A stretch of DNA of 18,803 nucleotides, taken from Gammaproteobacteria bacterium (lineage in GTDB: Bacteria > Pseudomonadota > Gammaproteobacteria > Pseudomonadales > DSM-25080). Below are positions 14,067-18,803 of the stretch, piece by piece; within the stretch, counting starts at the first letter, position 1; each line of letters opens with the position of its first letter. A program made the translations under genes and the position numbers. Where the stretch lies: assembly GCA_013372965.1 (NCBI GenBank), contig JABXIR010000121.1, positions 1 through 18,803 of the forward strand, written 5' to 3'. The notes below the pieces were generated by a model. The model had not been told where the DNA came from, made no database searches, and saw only the letters and a list, made by a program, of their open reading frames with translations.

Positions 14067-15504
14067 AAAAGTGAGCTCTTCCAGCGTGTGTGACTGGACG
14101 GGAGCGCTTCCTGAAAGTTGCATTGTGGTACTGAACGGCTGGGGTTTTACCGCCGACGTGTGGCAGGCGTTCTCTGGATATATAGGACGCGAGGTGTTCG
14201 TGGCTTCGGTGCCCGATAACCAAGTGTTCAGTGATGTATGGTTGACCCAGTTGGGCGAGAGCATTCCCAAGTCGGCTCACCTTATCGCGTGGTCTATCGG
14301 GGTAAAGTTTGCGTCAGCGCTCTGGATGCAAGGTGTTCGTTGGCAGACAACAAGCCTCGTATCCGGTACAACCAAGTTCATTCGGGAAGATGGTTTGGGT
14401 CTGCGAGCTCTCGACTTTAAAAAGTTTGCACGACGGGTAGATCGTGGAGGCGAAAGTGCGCGACAGTATTTCGCCGCGTTGGTGGCACATGGGTGTGAAC
14501 GAAAAGTTCAACCCGTCGAATACCTGCAGAGCGACTTAGAAAACTACAGCAAGGCCCTCGAAGTTCTCGCGGAGAACGAAGAGCCCGCACGCTTTTCCAA
14601 TCCCGTTGTTGAGGTGGTTGGCGATCGGGATGTCATGGTGGCTTGCGAGAGTAGCGGTGTATCGACGGCACTTAGGGTGATTCGTGGTGCTGCGCACCAA
14701 CTCCCGCTCGCGTTCGCGCGTGAGCTAAGTGACATCATTAAAGCTCAGATCAGTCAGGAAGATTATCGGCAGCGGATTGCGGAGAGTTTTGGTCGTGCTG
14801 CAGCGCGCTATGATCAAGTGGCAGAGTTGCAGCAGCGAGTCGCGAAAAAATTAATCACTTCACATGCGTTTTCGGGCGGCGAACTGGTGCTCGATGTCGG
14901 CTGTGGCACGGGTTATTTGTCGCAGTTGATACTCGAGAAATCCGGCGTTAAGCCGGTGGGTGTTGATATATCGGCCCAAATGATCGATCGCTATTCACAG
15001 CGAGGATTCACAGGCTACGTCGCCGATGCGGAGTCATTGCCATTTGCCGATGGTTCAGTGGATGTCATTGTGTCGAGTTTAGCCATTCAATGGTGTGCAT
15101 TTCCGGAGCGGGTGTTCAAAGAGTTCCGTCGAGTGTTGAAGCCATCGGGCCGAGTTGTTCTGGCGACTCTTGCGGATGGAACGCTTTGTGAACTCCAGCG
15201 CGCCGCTGATCAGTCTCAACTGGGGCGGCGCATTAATCGCTTCCCACCGATTGAAGATTGGTGTCGCTTTGCCGAAAGCGCAGAGTTTGCCGTCGAAATG
15301 GCGAGCTACAACGAAGGGGTGAGTGCGAAAACTTTTACCCAATTACTTCGTCATCTCAGAGACATCGGTGCAAATTGTGTCATTGGCGGTGATCGCGCTG
15401 CACTTAACCGAGGTGAGATTGATCGCTGGGGACAGGCACTCGCAACGCTTTGCAAAGGTGGTTTTAACACCACGTATCACGTTGTTGAAATAGAACTAAC
15501 TTAG
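14059..15504 (+). CDS. bioHC: Bifunctional BioH-BioC fusion: pimeloyl-ACP methyl ester esterase and malonyl-ACP O-methyltransferase
   Basis: This 481-residue protein joins two steps of pimelate synthesis. Residues about 1-230 form an alpha/beta-hydrolase domain like BioH, which removes the methyl ester from pimeloyl-ACP. It has the oxyanion strand VVLNGWGFTADVW, a nucleophile Ser79 in AWSIG, an acid in GDRD (Asp189 or 191) and a catalytic His213 (RGAAHQLP). Residues about 235-481 form BioC, which methylates malonyl-ACP to start the chain: RIAESFGRAAARYDQVAELQ, SAM motif LDVGCGTGYLSQL (278-290), ADAESLPFADGSVDVIVSSLAIQW. The frame is continuous, so this is not a misread boundary. Similar BioHC fusions are annotated in Saccharophagus and Teredinibacter. 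The elbow AWSIG departs from the usual GWSLG of BioH and recalls BioG. AGAGG six bases before ATG 14059 fits the start. Confidence 0.93.
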   Translation: MFKKVSSSSVCDWTGALPESCIVVLNGWGFTADVWQAFSGYIGREVFVASVPDNQVFSDVWLTQLGESIPKSAHLIAWSIGVKFASALWMQGVRWQTTSLVSGTTKFIREDGLGLRALDFKKFARRVDRGGESARQYFAALVAHGCERKVQPVEYLQSDLENYSKALEVLAENEEPARFSNPVVEVVGDRDVMVACESSGVSTALRVIRGAAHQLPLAFARELSDIIKAQISQEDYRQRIAESFGRAAARYDQVAELQQRVAKKLITSHAFSGGELVLDVGCGTGYLSQLILEKSGVKPVGVDISAQMIDRYSQRGFTGYVADAESLPFADGSVDVIVSSLAIQWCAFPERVFKEFRRVLKPSGRVVLATLADGTLCELQRAADQSQLGRRINRFPPIEDWCRFAESAEFAVEMASYNEGVSAKTFTQLLRHLRDIGANCVIGGDRAALNRGEIDRWGQALATLCKGGFNTTYHVVEIELT

Positions 15505-15513
15505 GAGTTTCCT

Positions 15514-16203
15514 TTGAAGAAGTCATTTTTTGTCGCTGGCACCAACACGGACGTCGGCAAAACGTACGTAGCGCACTTGCTATTAAAGGCCGCTCAGAAA
15601 AAAGGCCTGTCGACGCTCGGTTTAAAGCCGGTCGCGGCAGGTGGTCTGATTGACGTTGATGGTGAAATGCGTAACGAAGATGCCGTTTCGCTGATGGCAG
15701 CTTCGACGAAGCAGCTCAGTTACGCGCAAGTTAATCCGGTCTGTTTAGAGGCGGCAATAGCGCCGCATATTGCTGCGGCTGAAGAGGGAAAGCGACTACG
15801 TGCAAGCGATCTAACGGCCAAAGTGCGAGGGGCGTTAATGTCACCTGCAGAATTTAATCTCATCGAGGGCGCTGGTGGCTGGCGCGTGCCACTTAATGAG
15901 CGTGAATATCTGTCGGAACTCCCCAAGGAACTCGATCTGCCGGTCATTTTAGTGGTGGGGATGAGCCTAGGTTGCTTGAGTCACGCTTATTTAACAGTGG
16001 AAGCCATTCGTCGAGATGGTCTGCAACTCGCGGGGTGGGTTGCAAATACCATCGGAGAGCGGATGGATCGTTATGATGAAAATCTCGATTGGATGCGTCA
16101 TACGATACCAGCCCCCTGCCTTGGCGTCCTCGATTACTGCGTGAACGAACCGGAAGACTTTCAAGTCGACAAACTCGACATTTCACCACTCCTCACTAAA
16201 TAG
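15514..16203 (+). CDS. bioD: Dethiobiotin synthetase BioD
   Basis: BioD closes the ureido ring of dethiobiotin from 7,8-diaminopelargonate, CO2 and ATP. The 229-residue product begins MKKSFFVAGTNTDVGKT, whose P-loop spans residues 9-17, followed by LGLKPVAAGG and the metal/phosphate loop IEGAGGWRVPL. LPVILVVGMSLGCLSHA is the later strand typical of the family. The start is a TTG at 15514 with AGGAG six bases upstream, nine bases past the bioHC stop. The aminotransferase bioA, which makes its substrate, is not in the window; in pseudomonads it is also unlinked. Two inverted repeats follow the stop, but no standard terminator. Confidence 0.96.
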   Translation: MKKSFFVAGTNTDVGKTYVAHLLLKAAQKKGLSTLGLKPVAAGGLIDVDGEMRNEDAVSLMAASTKQLSYAQVNPVCLEAAIAPHIAAAEEGKRLRASDLTAKVRGALMSPAEFNLIEGAGGWRVPLNEREYLSELPKELDLPVILVVGMSLGCLSHAYLTVEAIRRDGLQLAGWVANTIGERMDRYDENLDWMRHTIPAPCLGVLDYCVNEPEDFQVDKLDISPLLTK

Positions 16204-16211
16204 TTAAAACT

Positions 16212-16235
16212 TTTTGCGACCATCTGGTCACAAAA
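16212..16235. repeat. 24-bp near-perfect palindrome just after bioD
   Basis: The halves are TTTTG-C-GACCA and TGGTC-A-CAAAA around a central TC, pairing at every position except C/A. It starts 9 bases after the bioD stop. As RNA it could form a hairpin with a short loop, but no U-tract follows. As DNA it resembles a dimeric repressor operator. Either a weak bio-operon end or a regulator site is possible. Confidence 0.5.
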
Positions 16236-16246
16236 TTTCAAGTCTC

Positions 16247-16273
16247 TGCGCACCTCTTATCCTTTGGTGCGCA
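16247..16273 (+). repeat. GC-rich stem-loop in the bioD-dehydrogenase gap
   Basis: TGCGCACC (16247-16254) and GGTGCGCA (16266-16273) are perfect inverted copies around an 11-base loop. The stem should be stable in RNA, but the following AGCTCTCTTAACTC is not a U-tract. It may protect or help end the bio operon mRNA. The rest of the gap up to 16400 shows no recognisable gene. Confidence 0.5.
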
Positions 16274-16406
16274 AGCTCTCTTAACTCAGATATTATGGGC
16301 ATTTCCCGCCCGTTTGTGTCACCTAGAGAACATCCAAGCGCCCGCGAATTTCGTAAAATGAACTATCTTTTAAGAGATTATTTCGGCTTGTCGAACGCGC
16401 AGATTC

Positions 16407-16435
16407 TTGACAGCGATCGGCCTTAAACGTATGTT
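16407..16435 (+). promoter_or_regulatory. Strong sigma70-type promoter for the acyl-CoA dehydrogenase gene
   Basis: A perfect TTGACA (16407-16412) is followed after exactly 17 bases by TATGTT (16430-16435, four of six). Transcription should begin near 16442, inside the PsrA-like palindrome, leaving a leader of about 55 nt before the ATG at 16498. Confidence 0.7.
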
Positions 16436-16452
16436 TCAAACAAGTGTTTGAA
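16435..16452. promoter_or_regulatory. PsrA-like operator palindrome overlapping the dehydrogenase promoter
   Basis: TTCAAACA-AG-TGTTTGAA is a perfect 18-bp palindrome. Its core CAAAC-N4-GTTTG fits the Pseudomonas PsrA consensus [G/C]AAAC-N(2-4)-GTTT[G/C]. PsrA is a TetR-family, fatty-acid-responsive repressor of beta-oxidation genes. The box abuts the -10 element and covers the predicted transcription start, a typical repressor position. Confidence 0.75.
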
Positions 16453-16456
16453 TTTA

Positions 16457-16472
16457 CGCCGGATATCCGGTG
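16457..16472. repeat. Palindrome in the dehydrogenase mRNA leader
   Basis: CCGGATATCCGG (16459-16470) is a perfect 12-bp palindrome; CG and TG flanks extend it to a six-pair RNA stem with an AUAU loop. It lies in the predicted leader, 11 bases before the AGAGG ribosome site. It could be a leader hairpin or a second operator. Confidence 0.45.
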
Positions 16473-16497
16473 AAAAAATTAATAGAGGTTGTCTACG

Positions 16498-18297
16498 ATG
16501 GCAGATTACAAAGCGCCTTTGCGCGACGTTCGTTTTGTTCGCGATGAAATGTTTAAGTTTGGTGAGCTCTACTCACAAATCCCAACGGGCGAAGATGCGA
16601 CGCCTGACATGGTCGACGCAATCCTGGACGAGATCGCACGTTTTGCAGAGCAAGAAATTGCACCCACGAACGTTGCGGGTGATCGCGAAGGTTGTACTCT
16701 TACCGAAGACGGCGTAACGACGCCAACGGGCTTTAAAGAACTTTACAAAGCATACGTTGAAGGCGGCTGGCCATCGATCAGTTCATCGGTCGAGTTTGGT
16801 GGGCAGGGTTTGCCAGTATCACTGGGCATGACGGTTTCTGAGTTCGTGGGTCAGGCAAACTGGTCTTGGGGCATGTACCCAGGCTTATCTCACGGCGCAA
16901 AGCACTTGCTAGAAGCGCACGGCTCAGACGCGCAAAAGCAAGAATACCTTCCTCGCATGGTGAGTGGTGAATGGACTGGCACAATGTGCTTAACCGAGCC
17001 TCACTGTGGTTCGGATCTTGGACTTCTTCGCACGAAAGCTGAGCCAAATAACGACGGTTCATACGCCATTACAGGTACAAAGATTTTCATTTCGTCGGGC
17101 GACCACGACATGGCCGAAAACATCATTCATTTGGTGTTGGCACGTCTTCCGGATTCGCCAGCGGGTACGAAAGGCATTTCGATCTTCATCGTTCCTAAGA
17201 ACAACCTCGACACCGACGGCAACGTTGCAGATCGAAACGGAGTAAGCTGTGGATCACTTGAGCACAAGATGGGTATTCACGGTAACTCTACGTGCGTCAT
17301 GAACTTCGACGCGGCGAAAGGTTTTCTTATTGGTGAGCCTAACAAAGGTTTGAACTACATGTTCACCATGATGAACTCGGCACGTATCGGCACCGCGTTC
17401 CAGGGTTTAGCTCACTCAGAACTCGCGCTTCAGCACGCAACTGAGTACGCACGTGATCGTCTTCAAATGCGTTCGTTGACGGGCAAGAAGAATCCAGACG
17501 GTCCAGCTGACCCAATTATTGTTCACCCAGATGTGCGTCGTATGCTTCTGACCATCAAGTCGTTGACTGAGGGTATGCGTATGATGGGCTATCACATGGC
17601 GTACAACGCAGAAATTGCGGAAGGTCATGCAGATGAAGAAGCTCGCAAGCTAGCCGAAGATATGTTGGCGGTACTGACGCCGATCGGTAAAGCGTTCATG
17701 ACGGAAGCGGGTTACGAAGCGGCAAACCACGGTGTTCAGGTTTTCGGCGGCCACGGTTACACCGCAGAATGGCCAGTTGAGCAGAACGTTCGTGACTGTC
17801 GTATCTCAATGATTTACGAGGGCACAACCGGAATTCAGGCACTCGATCTTTTAGGTCGTAAGGTGTTGGGGTCGGGCGGTGAGCTTCTTAAGCCGTTGAC
17901 CAAAGAGATCTACAAATGGTCGAAAGCACACGCAGAAGACGAAACTGTTGCGAAATATGCCGAAGAACTTCAAGCGCTTACGAAAGAGTGGGGCGAAGTG
18001 ACAATGCACATCGGTATGGTTGCTATGGAAGATCGCGATGCGGTGGGTGCAGCGTCAGTTGATTACCTAATGTATGCTGGTTACGTCTGCCTTGCTTACT
18101 ACTGGGCGATGATGGCGAAGCGTGCGGCAGATGCCCTTGCTGAAGGCACTTCTGAGAAAGACTTCTACGAAGCAAAATTACTAACAGCGAAGTTCTACTT
18201 TGCTCGTATCTTGCCGCGCACGCGCGCGTTGGTTGCGACAATGAAGGCGCCAGTCGACACGCTAATGGATATCGGCGAAGACCAGTTCGTTTTCTAA
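16498..18297 (+). CDS. Acyl-CoA dehydrogenase, 600-residue FadE-like type with C-terminal extension
   Basis: This FAD enzyme should perform the first step of beta-oxidation, forming the trans-2-enoyl-CoA. The 599-residue product begins MADYKAPLRDVRFVRDEMF, typical of the large acyl-CoA dehydrogenase group represented by Pseudomonas PA0506-PA0508 (about 600 residues). Domains in order: N-terminal cap (1-35), helical N domain (to about 160), beta domain with MCLTEPHCGSDLGLLRTKAE, C-terminal catalytic domain with MIYEGTTGIQALDLLGRKV (probable catalytic Glu441) and the extra C-terminal helical domain. Chain-length preference cannot be read from sequence. ATG 16498 has AGAGG nine bases upstream; a TTG at 16489 is unlikely. 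The gene lies after the bio operon, as in Pseudomonas, behind its own promoter and PsrA-like box. A paralogue follows. Confidence 0.94.
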   Translation: MADYKAPLRDVRFVRDEMFKFGELYSQIPTGEDATPDMVDAILDEIARFAEQEIAPTNVAGDREGCTLTEDGVTTPTGFKELYKAYVEGGWPSISSSVEFGGQGLPVSLGMTVSEFVGQANWSWGMYPGLSHGAKHLLEAHGSDAQKQEYLPRMVSGEWTGTMCLTEPHCGSDLGLLRTKAEPNNDGSYAITGTKIFISSGDHDMAENIIHLVLARLPDSPAGTKGISIFIVPKNNLDTDGNVADRNGVSCGSLEHKMGIHGNSTCVMNFDAAKGFLIGEPNKGLNYMFTMMNSARIGTAFQGLAHSELALQHATEYARDRLQMRSLTGKKNPDGPADPIIVHPDVRRMLLTIKSLTEGMRMMGYHMAYNAEIAEGHADEEARKLAEDMLAVLTPIGKAFMTEAGYEAANHGVQVFGGHGYTAEWPVEQNVRDCRISMIYEGTTGIQALDLLGRKVLGSGGELLKPLTKEIYKWSKAHAEDETVAKYAEELQALTKEWGEVTMHIGMVAMEDRDAVGAASVDYLMYAGYVCLAYYWAMMAKRAADALAEGTSEKDFYEAKLLTAKFYFARILPRTRALVATMKAPVDTLMDIGEDQFVF

Positions 18298-18317
18298 TAA
18301 CGTTTTAAGCCTTTCTG

Positions 18318-18368
18318 AGCCGTTGCTGTGTGCGCCCCCTGTGTGCATCGCGACGGCTTTTTTGTTTT
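18318..18368 (+). terminator. Rho-independent terminator between the two acyl-CoA dehydrogenase genes
   Basis: AGCCGTTGC (18318-18326) pairs with GCGACGGCT (18350-18358) through nine pairs including one G-U, followed by TTTTTT-G-TTTT. The 23-base loop is long and contains two copies of CTGTGTGC (18326-18333, 18339-18346). It lies between the first stop and the ribosome site of the next gene, so it may reduce rather than abolish readthrough. Confidence 0.8.
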
Positions 18369-18380
18369 AGGGGAGTTGGA

Positions 18381-18803
18381 ATGTACCACGCAATAAACAC
18401 CGTAGATGACATGACCTTTTTGTTGAATGAAGTCTTCAACCTTCCGAATAGTTGGGCAACCAGCGACGGTTTTTCTGAGTATTCCGGCGAGTTAGCCGAA
18501 GCAATCTTAACCGAGGCGCAGCGTTTTGCGTCGGAAGTTGTTGCGCCACTCAACCGCAATGGTGACGAACAAGGTTGTCGTTTAACTGAGCGAGGCGTTC
18601 TAACACCCGACGGATTTCCCGATGCGTGGGCACAGTTTTCCGCTTCAGGGTGGACCTCGATGGCCGGCGACCCTCAGTGGGGTGGACAGGGGATGCCAAA
18701 GGCGTTGAGTGTACTCGCGGATGAGATTTTTTATGCCTCCAATTCCGCATTTATGCTCTACGCAACACTCTCGGTGGGAGCTGCACTGGCGATCGACGCA
18801 CAC
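18381..18803 (+). CDS. Second acyl-CoA dehydrogenase, paralogue of the upstream gene (partial, 3' end outside window)
   Basis: The open frame from ATG 18381 runs to the window end (141 codons). The translation begins MYHAINTVDDMTFLLNEVFNL, corresponding to the cap region of the upstream gene, and continues with FASEVVAPLNRNGDEQGCRLTERGVLTPDGF and WGGQGMPKALS, which align with EIAPTNVAGDREGCTLTEDGVTTPTGF and FGGQGLPVSLG in the first enzyme. The two are clearly paralogous but diverged, so they probably differ in chain-length range. GGGGAG five bases upstream is a strong ribosome site. Only the N-terminal domain is visible; FAD-binding and catalytic parts lie outside. Pseudomonas has a comparable tandem set next to its bio operon. 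Confidence 0.93.
   Translation, partial: MYHAINTVDDMTFLLNEVFNLPNSWATSDGFSEYSGELAEAILTEAQRFASEVVAPLNRNGDEQGCRLTERGVLTPDGFPDAWAQFSASGWTSMAGDPQWGGQGMPKALSVLADEIFYASNSAFMLYATLSVGAALAIDAH

Noticed and set aside
16214..16426. A 70-codon open frame in the gap after bioD, ending with a 22-codon stretch from an ATG at 16361
   Set aside because: It begins at a TTG inside a palindrome, no start in it has a ribosome site, it crosses the GC-rich stem-loop, and its end contains the promoter -35. I do not recognise the product. Conservation could revive the shorter part.
1..18803. Mobile element, phage, CRISPR or genomic island
   Set aside because: No transposase, integrase, terminal repeats, tRNA target or regular repeat array was seen; gene content and order are those of conserved chromosome.

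Overview
The window is a dense stretch of core chromosome from a gammaproteobacterium. The best guess is a relative of Cellvibrionales or Pseudomonadales: it has a FimX-type pilus regulator, a fused BioH-BioC protein, a bioB-F-(H)C-D operon followed by acyl-CoA dehydrogenases as in Pseudomonas, and a PsrA-like operator. Base composition looks near 50% GC. I see no insertion sequence, phage gene, CRISPR array, tRNA or rRNA. The lineage is an inference from gene content, not from a marker gene.

Left part (1-6670). A truncated NAD(P)-binding reductase faces away from waaA (Kdo transferase of lipopolysaccharide synthesis). waaA converges on tolC (outer-membrane export channel) across a bidirectional terminator. 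Upstream of tolC on the same strand lies a 686-residue REC-PAS-GGDEF-EAL protein whose signalling motifs are all degenerate, closely resembling FimX, a c-di-GMP receptor for type IV pili. Upstream of that is epmB.

Middle part (6671-11139). epmB and efp are divergent and epmA follows efp, so translation factor EF-P and both enzymes that beta-lysylate its Lys34 sit together. epmA starts an overlapping gene chain: epmA, a GNAT acetyltransferase, a VanZ-like membrane protein and cysE (serine acetyltransferase). cysE converges with srkA, overlapping it by 17 bp; srkA lies downstream of comF on the minus strand.

Right part (11140-18803). comF and the biotin operon are divergent. The operon is bioB-bioF-bioHC-bioD, tightly packed, with bioH and bioC fused into one reading frame. 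A BirA-operator-like dyad lies just upstream of bioB, inside the start of comF. After bioD comes a 294-bp gap holding several inverted repeats, a good sigma70-type promoter and an 18-bp palindrome that fits the PsrA consensus. This leads into two tandem paralogous acyl-CoA dehydrogenases, the second cut by the window end, with a terminator hairpin between them. No gene-free stretch exceeds 300 bp.

Most genes belong to well-known families. The parts most worth a second look are regulatory: the BirA-like dyad embedded in comF, the PsrA-like box over the dehydrogenase promoter, unusual translation starts at epmA and epmB, and several unexplained dyads. The bifunctional BioHC protein and its atypical nucleophile elbow also merit attention. 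I found no convincing wholly new system.
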